A DNA stretch of 64,000 nt from Salticus scenicus. Its lineage: Eukaryota; Arthropoda; Arachnida; Araneae; Salticidae. Below the pieces are notes generated by a model. The model was not told where the DNA came from. It saw only the letters and a list, made by a program, of their open reading frames with translations, and searched no databases. The stretch lies in the NCBI GenBank assembly GCA_963930645.1, contig OZ005656.1:187949659-188013658 (forward strand), written 5' to 3'. Numbering within the stretch: position 1 is the first letter of the stretch; every line of letters begins with the position of its first letter. Shown one piece after another: positions 35,793 to 49,110 of this stretch. The translations under genes and the position numbers were made by a program.

Positions 35793-36176
35793 TACATATT
35801 GTAATTTTTTTAGGCTTTATCTTTTTTTCCACAACTTAAGTGTTTTTTAATTCATTGTTGAAATCTTTAGTTGTTGAGCAATGATAGTGATTTTATGTAA
35901 TCTTATATATCATTGTCTCAGAAACAGCTCATTTTTCATTACCTTGCTTCTGCAATTGCCCTTGATAAAGAGATTTTCATAAGTTTTATAGTTATTATTA
36001 TTATTATCATATTTATTTTTATTTTATACATTTTTTTGTATTTACTAACTTATTTAATGTCTTTTTCTTTGCATAATGCTTCGCTTCCACATGTAATTAT
36101 TTATTGATTAATTCAAATCTTACCTCCTAATGTTTGATCATTATAATGGTGTTTAATTATTCTCCTTCTTCTAATT

Positions 36177-36265
36177 ATTATTATTATTATTATTACTATT
36201 ATTATTATTATTATATAAATAATTGAAAAAGAAGATTGTATTATTTCTATAAATTCAAATGACGT

Positions 36266-36296
<31 letters not shown>

Positions 36297-36300
36297 GATC
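36177..36300. repeat. ATT microsatellite and long poly-T
   Basis: (ATT)n at about 36177-36214 is followed by a 24-T run at about 36272-36295. A second (ATT)n occurs at about 36918-36946. Confidence 0.9.
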
Positions 36301-37239
36301 TTAGAGTTAATGGTAGTCAATAACAGAACCTGTTAAATTTGTTTAAAAAGACGTAAATTGATCTTCTCACCCTCATAAGTAACCCGCATTTATATGTAAG
36401 ACAGTTATTGTTTTTGACATCATGAGGAAATTCTCATCAATTATTATGTTATAACGTTTATTGTAAAAAGGATTAGTACAAGTTGTTGCTTTATGTATTT
36501 TGGTAAGCAATCTTTCTATGAAATACATCCCTCGCAAATTTTTATTAATAAATAAATAAATAATAATAATAAAAAAGAATGGAAAAATAAATAGTAGAAT
36601 CGTTTAGCTATTACGCTTTTGTATAATACTTCAACTTTATGAATTAAATTTTAAAGCAATAGCAAAATAATTCTGCATTATAAATTAATTAAAATACATT
36701 TAAATTTATAAATTTAATTTTTTGAAATTTTTTTATGGGTGTAACATTTTAAGGAATGGTCCGCAATATCAAAAAATGGTCTAAAAACCTATTACTTATT
36801 TATCTATTCATTTTTAATTAATTACTCCCACATTTTTATGACCATTTTAAAGATATTTTTAAGTAAAAATAAAGAGAACGTATCCTAAGTGTTAACCCTA
36901 ATTGTCAGTAATAATAATATTTATTATTATTATTATTATTATTATTTTGTCTTAGCTATGAATAGTCTATTTCATATTTTGTTTAGGTAAAATATTGTAA
37001 TATTTTTTTCATTTTCCTTAATGTCCTTAATGTCCTATTTCATTTACTAAGTAAGTTCAACGGGGAAAAAATATAGAGCAACAATTTTTTTAAAATAATA
37101 CACAAAAGAAATTTTTTTAAAAATCTCCATCGAAGCAGACACACGTAATGAACAATTTATAAAAATAATTATACATTTCGATATTACAGTGATTAATGCA
37201 ATATATGTAGCTCATTAAAATAATTCCATTTTTAAGACT

Positions 37240-37950
37240 ACAGTATCAACTTTCAAGCCGATGAATAAAAATTAAAGCAAATAGTCTCTAGAGCCTACAT
37301 CCCAAACTACAGCTTACTTGCGTAGAATTTTCGAAAAAGACATGTTTTATATACACATCCACTCTCATGAAACGCATTCAAATACTTCCACTACACTGAG
37401 CACACACAGAACATTGATTTTAAATAAACTCATTAGCAATAAATTAACTTTAGTTAATGCAATTTCACTCGCATTCGTATGCAATCCCCCGTTCAGTCAA
37501 TATGCTAACTATCCCCTGCGCTCACATATCATTGAGGATAGGGGCGCAATCGGTTTTGCATCGGAATACTTCCCTCTTTGAGCCATTAGCCTCAAAAATA
37601 TGTTTATCTCAAAAGCGTTGGTTCTAACGGAAATGGGACGAATATTTCAACTCAGTGTACACAGAACAAATGGCATGGAAAGCCGTTTGCTCCTTCGATA
37701 AAGGGCCATTCGCAAAGTCCTGTCTTCACATTAATTCGTGACAAAGGACCTAGGGGGGCTTTCCAAAGAGTTTACTAATGAAATGAAATAGCCCCGTTGA
37801 AATTATTCTAAATGGGGCGCACCGTTATACCTAGACTGCTCGGTAATTAAGGGGTTCTTTGTTTAAAGCGGGTCCTGATTGATATTATTGCCAGGGGAAG
37901 GCAGAAGGATGTTATACTGTATTCATTTCGTTTTCTAAGACTTAATTCGC
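37240..37950. promoter_or_regulatory. Balanced-composition block, candidate conserved non-coding DNA
   Basis: This block of about 700 bp has clearly more G+C than its surroundings and no homopolymer or microsatellite. It contains homeodomain-type TAATTA (GGTAATTAAGGG near 37841) and TTAGTTAATG near 37450, plus palindrome-like CCTAGGGGGGC near 37750. A plus-strand frame (37318-37581, 87 codons) is open but begins at a non-ATG codon, lacks splice signals and has no recognisable domain. I see no other copy in this window, which argues against a repeat. Enhancer or unrecognised exon are both possible. Confidence 0.3.
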
Positions 37951-39154
37951 TGGAGAATACTCTAATGTCCTAATGTTCTTCATTATGTCCTTTTGCATGC
38001 GTAATTTTTGATAGTATGAGTGAATTACTGTATTTGCAACAAAATTAGAAACTGTTTGGGTAATTTACGTCTCTTAGAAACTGTAAAGAAAGTTAGAGAA
38101 TTTAAATAGCTCTGTAATGAACAAAAGATTAAGCAAATAAATATTTTTATATTTAATAGTGTGGTATTTGTGTGTGTGTGCTTTTTCTTGAAACAGTGAT
38201 ATTTTTCTATGTTGCTTTAAGAGGCACATATTCATAGACCAGCTTTGAAGGGAATTTAGTTAGTGGAAGTCGAAAAAACATTTACATTGTTCATTTGAAA
38301 ATGGAAGTATATTTCAATACACTGAAAATTAGACGATTTTTTATTTTTGCAAGAACCGATTTCCAAGGTCTTGATTTCACATTAATTTATTAGGAGGATA
38401 AAAGTGAATGAAGTGGTTTCTGGAGTTAGTAAATGTAATTATGTAATTAAATACTCTTGCGTTTAGAAATGTGTATATAGGTATGTAAATATATGTGTGT
38501 GTGTATATTATAAAATAAAAGTTATAGCATGCACTTCTTAAAAATAATAAAAATGTTAAAGGGATAATTTTTCATGTATTGTCAGATTTATTTGTTAAAT
38601 TACCAGAACGTTATTTAAATAATTATGTTTGATAAAACTTAGATATTTTTACGCGTTTAAAGTGTATTTAACTGAGGATATCTAAAATAAATAAATAAAT
38701 ATTACGTTTTATATAACAAATATTAAAAAAATTATACGAATATGATGCAAATTCAATATAATCTTAAATATAATTATTTAAATCTGTTTAGAATTTTTTT
38801 TTTTAATATTTCTAGATCAAAATATATATTTTTTCTTTTTTTAAAAAATGTATATAGTTACCGATAATTACATCTTTGAATTCTTAATATTATGATAAAC
38901 AAACACAATGAAGATTATCTCATGTAATTATTTTTCATTAAATTTTACCAGACACAAATACTTGAAAAACAACTCATTATTATCTCTGTCCAAATTATTC
39001 AATTCTGAAAACTAATAATTAGATATTCATGCATGACCAAATTATTTAAATCTGTAAAGTGAGTACTATAACTATAATAACATGAGACTTGGCGTTGGAA
39101 TATTAAAATCCTAATAAACTACTACGTCAAAAACGCCAAAGAAAAATATTTGAG

Positions 39155-39200
39155 ATGCATACAGCTGTTTCGGTAGCCTTAAGCATACCGTCTTCAGTGC
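39155..39200 (-). repeat. Dispersed motif with CCGAAACAGCTGT, copy 1
   Basis: Read on the minus strand: ACTGAAGACGGTATGC, then TTAAGGCTACCGAAACAGC, then TGTATGC. CGGTA and TACCG can pair as a stem, and ACAGCTGT is a palindrome. A related copy is at 58151-58187. I associate this motif with a widespread invertebrate repeat, an association from memory that I could not check. Confidence 0.5.
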
Positions 39201-40297
39201 AAAAAGAAAGAATTCTGAATCTGGAGAAGTGCTCGTATATATAGGAGAGGTCCCTAAATTCGGTCCCTCTCCAAAAATTAATTGAATACAGCAGGGGTTT
39301 TTAAACTGGTTAAGAGCAATGCGAAATATTAAAACAGTAATGTTTAAAACTTTATGCCATGAAAAGATTTAAGTTGCACATGATCCGTCAAATTTTGACT
39401 ATAACTTTCAGATAGTAATTTATGGAAAAGTTTTAAAACATCCATCACCCTACTATGAAAATATACTTTATATTATTTTATATTATTGTATGAAACCGAT
39501 AAAATCACCAAAGTGTCTGGAAAAAACTGCATTAAAAAAAAAGAGTGAAAGATAATTTGAAACATGAAGCATTCCTGAATGTCTGCATACCTTGAACAAT
39601 CTATATATCTTGAAAAAATAATATATAATACTGCTATATTCCAATGGATATGTTTGAAATTTTTTATAATTCTAAGACAATAATTTACGAAAAAGGCTTA
39701 CAACTTCTAATTTCCATTTAAGATTAAAAAAATAAAATAAATAAATAAATAAAATAAAGTATGTTAAAAAAAGTTAGGAAAGAAAAGAGCGAGAGAGAGA
39801 TAATTTGAATTTATGTGCGTCCATGAAAGGTTAGAAAGATACTGTATTTCATTTATTTAAAATGATTTTTAACTACACACACACTTTTACACTGATTATA
39901 ACGCAGCAAAATGTGCTTTTAAGAAACTAAGCACTTGCTTTCTTAAAATATCTAGCAGCTTTCCTTGATCTAGAGTTAATTTCTACTCATTTGCTTTCTA
40001 CCCAGCACATCAAGTTTTTGTTTTTTTGTGTTGGCGTATCGCGGTTGACATCTTTTACCTCTCTGCTCCGCCCGAACTGTTATCTCTACTGTTTAAGGAT
40101 CTAAATGTACACGTTTATGTCTGGTTTTAATTATTAACTGTCTTTACTTTAAAAGTATTTCAACTGTGAGCCAAAGTAGCGAAATAGCACTCTTTTAAAC
40201 GGATGCTAGCTATTTAGATAAGGACGACTTTTATCGAAAAGCCGACTAAGTGAAGTGTTAGTCGTTATTTGCCATATTCAGGACTGTTATGGTTATA

Positions 40298-40380
40298 GAT
40301 ATGGAAAAAGTCATCGTTAGGAACGCAAACTGAATATTCATAGGGCATTTACGCTTAGGAAGTTACAAGTTTTTCTACTG
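40298..40380 (+). repeat. Solo unit related to the 75-bp array at 43.25 kb
   Basis: AAAAGTCATCGTTAGGAACG, then CAAACTGAATATTCATAGGG, then an ATTTACGCTTAGGA phrase corresponds step by step to the 75-bp units at 43251-43475. It is an isolated copy. Confidence 0.55.
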
Positions 40381-40435
40381 TCGTAATCAGGAGTGTATGA
40401 CACTCATTTAACTGCGTTAATGTTTGCTTTGATAG

Positions 40436-40545
40436 AGTAGTAATGTGTTGTAAGAGTAGTAATATGTTGTTAGAGAAGTAAATGCTTTGTTATAGAGTAG
40501 TAGGTAAAGCGATATAAGAGTAGTATTTAGCGTATAATGTTGTTA
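40436..40545 (+). repeat. Short tandem repeat of AGAGTAGTAATRTGTTGTA
   Basis: Four to five imperfect units of about 20-30 bp, each beginning (AT)AGAGTAGTA, lie head to tail between 40436 and 40545. Confidence 0.7.
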
Positions 40546-40698
40546 TCAGCGATGTTATGCCAAGTTTTTTGAATATGTATCTGGAATTCAATCATCAAAC
40601 ATTCGTAAAACATGTTAAAGTTAGTTTATTTCATTTTAACATGTATGTGAAAACAAAACTACATTGTAAAAATTGTAACATTTTGTTTGAGTAGCAAC

Positions 40699-40736
<38 letters not shown>

Positions 40737-41819
40737 GTAAAAAATAAGTAGTTAGATTTATAATTAGAATTTATGTTACTAATCTTTTTGCATGTAAAAT
40801 ATGTTTACACGAATTATTAATAATTATTTAATCTAATTATATATGATTTTTTTTTTTTTTAACAATATAAGAAAAACAATAACGAATTAAATAAATAATA
40901 ATACATAATAACTGATTGAAATGTATTTTATTTTTTGAAAGAGATTATTTTATTTATTTTCAACTCTTTATGATTTTTTTATGAAATCGGTTATGGACTA
41001 TATTTATGGACATTTATAGTTCCAGAAAAAAATGCTGAAATTATAAATTTAGTCACACACGTAAAGGCGGGTTTCTTTGGCATTATCAACTTAATTATTT
41101 CGAAGTAAAAATTAACTAAATATTTTCCGTCAATTATTAAAAATCTAAATTTAAAAGTAATAATTATTAAAGAGTAATAACTGTTAAAAGTATATTTATT
41201 AATTAGCACTATATAAATATAAAATGTACTTATGTATATATGGCAATGGAAATACTTAGCAATTTCATACGTTAATATATGTTTTTGTTTATTTTTCAAA
41301 TAAAATTTTTGATTATAAAATTTACAAAATCTTGCAAATTTTTTTTTTTTTTTTTTTTTTTTATGTAAGTGCATCGTTTAGAATATCTCCACAAAATTAT
41401 TTTTTTTCTTTTCCTCTAGAAGTTCAACTTATTAATGGTCTATTATTGGTTTTCATGTTAACATATCCAGTTTACCACAGCATTTAGCCTTATTCTATAA
41501 TGTTTTAAAAACGTATTTATACTCAGATTAAATTATTAAGATGCTTTTATATACTGCATCTTTTTTTCTTCGTTATCATATGGTTTTGTGTGGTTTCTGC
41601 TCCTTCTTCTTCTTCTAGTTATTACAATTATTATTTTCTCTTACATACTTTATTCGCACTTGTTATATGTGATTTCATCTAATAATGTCTCAGAAAAAAC
41701 TCATATTAATCTTTTCAATATGTTTTACCTTGTATGAGGTTTCACTTCCATATGTAATTGTTAATTATAAATTATCTCTAGAAAAAGATTTAAATTGAAC
41801 ACGTGTCATTTGTTAATTA

Positions 41820-42820
41820 TATTAAAAACACTTTAAACACACGTAAATTAAATTTTATTTAAAAGATGTTAAAAAAATTTTGTCCGAAACTTTTTGCTTT
41901 AATAGTAAAGCATCATCAGGAATTTTATTACTCGTTTCCAATGAGTAGACTGTGACTGTGAAAAGAAAAACTATTTTAAAACTGCTCATTGGAAACGAGT
42001 AATAAAAATCCCTGATGATGCTTTCACTGCAAACGCACGCGCACAAAAATAACACATTTAAGAACACATTTTGTCCTCAAATTAACAACACTTTTTGGTG
42101 TTCTAAGCTAGAACACTTCATAAGAAACATAATTGCAACAGACATAATTGCATAAGAAACACAATTTAGTGTTATGCTTATTTGAAATAAAAATCGCTTG
42201 CCCTCATCATAGAAAAATAATTTTAATAAGTGATAATTAAAAAAATATAATTATTCGAATAAAAAATTTGCTCTGCATGAATTTTAATAGTAAAATATAG
42301 AAGAAAATTTTGTGATACTAGTTTCTGTTACATACTAGTTTCGTTTTCTCACCTTTAGCAGCCTTCTGAATCTAATCCCCATAATACACACTGCTGAGCA
42401 AATTATTAAGAAAACGTCTGCATATTATTTCACGGGATAGGCTATTCTGTTTAATAAGCGTTTCTAAAGTGTTTCAACGTTAAAGATGAATGTGTTTTAG
42501 AAATGTTCTAAAAAGCGTTTAGAATATGTGTGGGATCTTAAATTTTGATCGAAACACTATCTGAACACATTTCTTGTCCTTGTAATTGTCAACAACACTT
42601 CCGCAACGCATTTTTTCCCTCGCGCAACACAATCGCAACACATCCCTAATACAATCACAACACTTTTAGTTAAAAGTGTTTACTATTACGTTCTAATAGC
42701 GTTGCAAAAGTGATTCACGCATTTGCAGTGTTACTATTAAAGCGAAAAGCTTCGGATAAAAAAATTTTAACATCTTTTAAATAAAATTTAATTTTACGAG
42801 TGTTTAAAGTGTTTTTAATA
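41820..42820. mobile_element. Fold-back element with about 105-bp terminal arms
   Basis: TATTAAAAACACTTTAAACAC at the left is mirrored by GTGTTTAAAGTGTTTTTAATA at the right, and complementarity continues inward through AAATTAAATTTTATTTAAAA and TTTTTGCTTTAATAGTAAA. The interior contains a second hairpin (AAGCATCATCAGG... at 41908-41945 with 41985-42023) and several AACACTTTT/AAAAGTGTT motifs. TA-rich ends hint at a TA target. The flanking DNA on both sides matches a repeat also present at 35893-36135, so the element appears inserted in a copy of that repeat. Confidence 0.72.
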
Positions 42821-43163
42821 TAATTGTTAATTGTTTAATTCAAATCTTCCTTCCGTGTTTTTGATATTTGTAATAACTAATTGTTATTATTACAGATATA
42901 CATATTTAAATATCATAATAAAATTGTAGAATGAAAGAAATGATATGGTGAAATGTCACCATAATCCGCAAGAACAAATAGAATATATATATATATATAT
43001 ATATATTTAAAATTATACATACTTACATATACATACGTACATACATATATATATGAATATATAAGTGCTTATATAAGACTTTTTTTTTTTTTTCAATAGA
43101 AAAGTCATCTACACAAAGCATTAGTTCTTATTTATCAAATTTAGGAACAAAATTGTCATCGTT

Positions 43164-43210
43164 TTGGTTGGTTGGTTGATTGGGTTTTACGACGCACTAG
43201 GGCTGAGCAA
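43164..43210 (+). repeat. GGTTGGTTGG-type repeat start, second copy
   Basis: GGTTGGTTGGTTGATTGGG leads into TTTTACGACGCACTAGGGCTGAGC and resembles 19554-19605. It lies directly upstream of the 75-bp tandem units. Confidence 0.5.
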
Positions 43211-43250
43211 TTCGCAAATGTTGACTGTTATCGTTTTGGATGTATACATA

Positions 43251-43475
43251 AAAGTCGACATTAGATCGCAAATTGAATATTTATACCGCATTTTCGTTCA
43301 GACAATTACTAGTTTAGATATGGGAATAGCTATCATTAAATGTGCCGACAGAATATTCATAGGGTATTTTCGTTTTGACAACTACACGTTTAGACAGGAA
43401 AAAATCGTCGTTAGAAACGCACATTGAATATTCATAGGGAGATTTCGTTTATACTATTACACGTTTAATGTATGA
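43251..43475 (+). repeat. Three 75-bp tandem units
   Basis: Units start near 43251, 43326 and 43401. Each follows the order: (A)AGTCGNCATTAGA, then GCAnATTGAATATTCATA, then TTTTCGTT and CTACACGTTTAGA. The period is a multiple of three, so one plus-strand frame (43164-43427) stays open across two and a half units. The encoded peptide is not repetitive enough in conserved positions to suggest selection, so I treat this as satellite-like DNA. Confidence 0.75.
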
Positions 43476-45197
43476 GAAGAGTCGTTATGCGGAACGTAGT
43501 GGAACGTATTTTTTTAGATAAGTACAAGTTATAGTAGCATCTTTATCCGGAGGATATAACACTTATCTAACTTCGTAAACGATTGTTTAATATATTAAAA
43601 ATGTGTAGTTAAAAGTAATAATTCGTAGTTGGGATAGAAACGTGTTGCACGAATAGTAAACTGTATGATAAAGTAACCATGCATGTGTTTATTAAATAGT
43701 ATTTGGTTTGCAATGTTTAATATCCAGTAATTATAGAATATACCATTGTAAAATCATTTACTTTTATAAATTATGCATGTAACATTTACATAAAAATTTA
43801 TAAGTAAAATAAATTAATAAATTTATTTAATGTTTTTCAGTTTACGATTTTAATTTTATTCATAGCATGTTAATCCTCACTTAAATTGCCATTGGGATAC
43901 TGTTAAGATTTCGTCACCATTATCGGAATTTAAAATATTAAATATTCAAAAGTATTCACTTAATAATAATACTATTGTTTCTACTTTTATTGTAATAATT
44001 AATGAAAATTTTGTATAATTGTATATACGGGAAGAAGAAGAAGAAGAAAAAAAAAAATGTTTTACATTATAATTGTTTTGCAAATCAAATGCTAGCACGA
44101 AATCTATCATTTTTATGCATAGCATGTTTTAATTTATAAAAAGTAATTTTTGATATGAAAATAATAATACAAATTAATGTACAATTTTAAAGTGCTTCAT
44201 TTTAATTCAAGTTATTTCAAACTTTTTTTTTTTTTTTTTTTACAGTATATCTTTTGTATATATAACTGTACTCATTTGGGCACTAAATGTTTTATTTCTC
44301 AATTACAACATCAGTTACAAAATTAATAAATAAATAATAATAAAGATAGCAAATATTTAGTTAAAAAAAATATCAACGAGTATTGTATGAAAATCGTCAG
44401 CTTTAACAAACTGAATTGACGTGAGTTATGATGAATTATGACTTACATTATTAATACATTTTACATAAGGGATTTCTTTTTTTTGATTTTTTCTGTTTTT
44501 ATACATATATATAAAATAATAATAATAAAAATAACGACGTCAATTTTACCCTGCAAGTTTTATTTTTCACAAAGTTTTTATCAATTTTAATATTTACACT
44601 CGAATTTCTGTTCATTTAAAAAAAAAAATTTAATATCGACTCATAAATTTTTTTCACAGCAGTTAAATATTAAAATAAATTATGTACTTTTGTCCAAAAA
44701 AGGGCTTCTTGAACTTTTTCGATACTGATTATTATTAATTTTCCTCCCCCCCCCCCCCTTCTTTAAAAGAAAAAAAAAATATTTTGATGAAATTTTGGCA
44801 AAAGCAGAATTTAGTTTAGTACGGAGAACTATTAGTTTTTATTTATTTATTTTTTTATTTTTTTTATTTTTTTTCAAATTATAACATCGCTTTCAAATTA
44901 TTCAATTATATTTTCGATAAATGTGCAACTATCGTAAAACTGGCGAAAACGTTTTATCCGTAGATTGAGAATAATAGTCCCCCGTCCTTAAAAAAAAAAA
45001 AAAAAAAAAAAAAATTGAAATCTTTATGAATTTTTGTCATGCGACTGAATTCAAGGGTTCGTAAAAAATGTAATATTTTCTTGACTTGAAAATGAATGTC
45101 CAGCATTGTGAGAAACACACGGACTAACATTTACACAAATTTTGAAAAATATTGGACGAAAACAAATCAGCAGGGAGTAGTACTAATTTGTAACTAA

Positions 45198-45230
45198 TTC
45201 GAGAATAATATGTAACTAATTATTCTCGAA
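45198..45230. other. Perfect hairpin, 12-bp stem
   Basis: TTCGAGAATAAT and ATTATTCTCGAA flank a 9-base loop. There is no T run after it and no gene in front of it, so its role is unknown. It abuts the dispersed repeat shared with 50.1 kb. Confidence 0.7.
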
Positions 45231-47764
45231 ATTTGGAACCCAAGAAAATCACAGTTTAAAATTTTGTAAAATTTTTTAAAAATATTTGAAGAGCTGTAGG
45301 ATTACATTTAAAAAAATTCTTCATAGCCTAGTATACATTATATAATAATTATCTAAATATTTTTATTTGCATTACTTTTGCTAATTTTTATCATTCCTTG
45401 TCCCTTTAATATATTTTTGATTTAATAACTTAACTTTGTTTACCATGTAAATATATTTTTACATGTAATGAATTCTTTTATAACACAAATAAATATTTAT
45501 ATAGGTAATTTTATTATGCACAAGCCTTTTAACTTTTTTTACATAATTTGTATTAAAATTATAACTTTTGCAGTAATTTAGAATCATTATATTCATATTC
45601 GTTTTAAAAGATTGCGGTTAAAAAATAATAAATTAAAAAGGGTTATGGATTTACATTTTGATACATAATTTACAAATAAATTCACTTATAAAATCCTTTT
45701 TTTATTTATTGATCCCCTGTAAATAATGGACGTGATTATTCTTAAAAATATATAATAATGCTTAAAAATTTGTCAAAGGTTTATATATTTAAATTATAAA
45801 TAATTTTGAATTTTTTGTAGAAAATCATTAAAAATCCTGTTTTACACATATAAAATTATATTAAAAATGCATATATAAGCGCAAGAGTTAATGCTGGTTT
45901 CAGTTATGTATATCAGATATATATATAGGAGTCCACAATTTAATTAAAAATATACATTTTTGAATACTTTTAATTTCATATAGAAATTCATAAAACTTTT
46001 TCTGTGCCATGGTTTCTCCTTCACATACAGTAGAAACCTTTAAATTAAAAAATAGAATTTATATGTAAGTCAGTATTTTCTAATATTAAGACGAACTATT
46101 TTTTATTGATATATTCAGCTTTCAATATTTATGGTTATATAGCCTTAGAAAATATTTATTTATTATTAGTATTAGTATTAGAATTATCAATTATCAAAAT
46201 ACAAAACGATTTTTCGTACATAATAAATTAAAAAAGAGAGAGAAAGAGAAAACTGTGTCATGAGTGTGCTTAGGTTTTGTTTTGCGTAAATTATATGACG
46301 TTATAAATTTTAACTGCTATTTTTAAAAATGCTTCAAATATTTAAATAATGTCACTACAAGCAAAAATAACATGTTATTTTTGTCTGTTGTGTGATTTCC
46401 ATTTTTGTTTTTAAACAAAAATAACACAAACTGAAGAAAATCTTGTCATTAACGTACCACTAAATTATGAGTGATAAGCAAGTGCGGTCAGTCTAAAACT
46501 AGTATTTATAGGTACAATGAAAAAAAAAAAAAAAAAAAAAAGATTTGATTGGTATAAAGCACATTGTGTTTGAGGATATTTTATTATAATATGTTATTTA
46601 CATACTAAGATTAGTCAACTTTTTAATTCAACATATAAAATTGAGAAATATAAATGAAAAAATGCGATTAAATGAATGAATGAACAAATAAATAAAATAA
46701 AAACTCGAATGTAGAAATTCGAAACAATTTTGAATAAATAAATCTGAATAAAAAGTGTTATAAAAGGAGGAATCTGGTTTATAGCGATTAGTCTGTTATT
46801 TAGACATAAATCGAAAAAAATAAATGTGCTTTTTATTACTTTATAATACTTTTCTTTTCACGTCAAATATATTTAATTCAAACTCTTTGCAAAAGTCATT
46901 TCATTTCAGATTTTTTAAGTTAAAGATACAATAAAAATTAAAAATTTATTTTTAAAAAATCCAACGGATTACATATGCATATTTGTATTAAAACGATTTT
47001 GTAATATTAATAAATAATTTCTCAGTTATCCATTTTCTAAGAGAAATTATATATATATTTAATATAACAAAATTTTATTCTTATTGGTCTATGTGATTTC
47101 ATGGGTCTTAAATCTTCTGTTTCTCGGCTTTTACCACTTTTTTTTTTAATATTAATGTATACATATATTTAAAATTTTATATATTCGAAAAATTGGTGTA
47201 TAAAACATCCCAAAATTTTCTATTGGCTAGAGAATTTGTTTACTATGATAATTATTAAAATTTTTTACATACATATAATTTTTACTTAAAATAATATCCT
47301 CCTAGTACATTTTAATTCTTTCAATATTGTTAACTGTTATTTAAATATATTCTAAGCATTCTATTCTCTCATTGTTTTTATAATTAATACATTAGCGCTA
47401 ATATGTGTTTACTAATTCAATAACAATCAATAGTATTTAAATCAAAATAAGCAATCTTTATGTTCGTAGGATTAAAACTTAGGTAATAAATTTATTTATT
47501 GTGGTTAAAAAGTATTGATGTATTTTTAAAAAACTAAGTAAAAGTTAAAGTTGGCATTGTAGGTTGAATGGTATTTTAAATTTCTGGTATTTGAAGTTTT
47601 TTTTTTTTTTATTATTATTTTTTTTTTAATAGATTTTAATCTATGTTTTCATTCCATTCTTTCCTATTCTTTTCATTTGTTACATCTCAATGGGCGTCTA
47701 TAAGGCCTAGGTACCTGTAAATTCTTAGTATTTTCTTAAAAGTACACCGAAATATACTCCTTTT

Positions 47765-47815
47765 GCATACAACATACAACGTAGGCCTCTGATGAAGTAT
47801 TGTACTGTTGTATGC
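47765..47815. other. Inverted repeat GCATACAACA/TGTTGTATGC
   Basis: Two perfect 10-bp arms are separated by 31 bp of balanced composition (GTAGGCCTCTGATGAAGTAT). The neighbourhood from 47690 is less AT-rich than the rest. It may be part of a decayed repeat. Confidence 0.45.
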
Positions 47816-48761
47816 CTTCAATTATTATTATTTATTTATTATATTTTTTTAACACAATTTTCTTTTTTTAAATTGTTCATGCTCTCCAGGTGGTATGATT
47901 TCCTTTTTTTTTTCAATGTATGAAAAGGTATATATATATATATAATATACATATTATTTTTATATATATAAAGGTATATATATAATCTATATATATATAT
48001 TGATTGTGTGTATATATATATATATAGTATTTTACAGTCGCAATGGAATTCGTGAATTCGTGAACCTTACTGTTCCCTCTAAAAATAAAATAATAATAAT
48101 AGCAATAAAGTCTTTTTTTTTTTTTTTTTTTATCTGATTATTAATTTTTAAGTTAAACATAAAAGTTTCGAAAACGGTAAAATTGAGCTTTTGTAATTAA
48201 AAAAAAAATTTAGTTACTATTATTTTAGATATAATAACTGTAACAAATAATTATATATTTATACATTACTGATGATAAATAACTGATACTCGGGATTAAA
48301 AATAATACTTATATTAAGAAATATTTATAAAAGAAAATGCGAATGAAGCTGTAACTGATGATTGTATTATAATATTTTAAATTACAACAACAACTGCAAG
48401 AAAAGTGTATAGCCTATACGGACTTTAAATGTTCATTTAAAATGTTGAATAGATTCAATCTAACATGTACACGATCATACATATATATACCATTTAAATA
48501 AGAATAGGAATTCTTACAATTATCTTTATTTTATGATTAAAAAAAATAGTAATAGAAAATACACGAATTTTTCTTTACTTTACTTTTTCCCTTTTCGTTC
48601 CCTTCTTTTCTGTTCTTTTATTAGATTTTTATGCATTGCGTGTTTTAGTGGTACAGGTCTTGACATTTGCTTATAAAATGATTTTTGCTTGATTTTTCTT
48701 CTACAAAACCAGTCATTTCTATTTTAATAACATATGATCGTACAAAAAGTGTTCATTTAAA

Positions 48762-48794
<33 letters not shown>

Positions 48795-49110
48795 TGTACA
48801 CTTTTAATAAATAAACAAAACTAAACTTCTGCGATAATTGATGCAAGAAAAAACACAAATTCAACTTTGATTCATGGCAACAAAAATAAATAAATAAATA
48901 GGGGAAAAAAATCATGCTTTTAAATTAAGAAATTCAAAGTTTGAACAAAAATAAACATGTTAACTTTCCCAAAAAACACAAAACAATTTGGAAATAAAGT
49001 AACAAGAACTAGAAATTTTGATGCAGATAGTTCTAAGTTTAAATTAAAGAACAGATTTTGTGACAAACATTGAGATAAAAGTATGATTTTAACATGATAT
49101 TTTAGTAAAG

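Larger units (their letters stand above)
38400..41640. other. AT-rich stretch, no supported gene
   Basis: Apart from the small repeats listed separately there is little structure: a 34-T run near 40699-40732, poly-T near 41340-41362, AAAT-type runs near 39727-39757 and a short balanced patch at 39960-40260. On the minus strand of that patch a 42-codon frame overlaps a donor-like GAGAG/GTAAAAG near 40050, too weak to call an exon. Confidence 0.45.
43480..49110. other. AT-rich stretch with simple repeats, no supported gene
   Basis: It contains poly-T/A, a 13-C run near 44746-44758, compound TA microsatellites at about 47930-48030, (AAT)n at about 48763-48793 and two short hairpins listed separately. 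A repeat of about 80 bp at 45218-45300 (phrase CTCGAAATTTGGAACCCAAG) recurs inverted at about 50090-50165. Confidence 0.5.

Noticed and set aside
40991..41374. 127-codon minus-strand frame, the longest in the window
   Set aside because: It begins in poly-lysine encoded by a poly-A run and continues as an AT-driven F/Y/I/K/N peptide with no recognisable motif.
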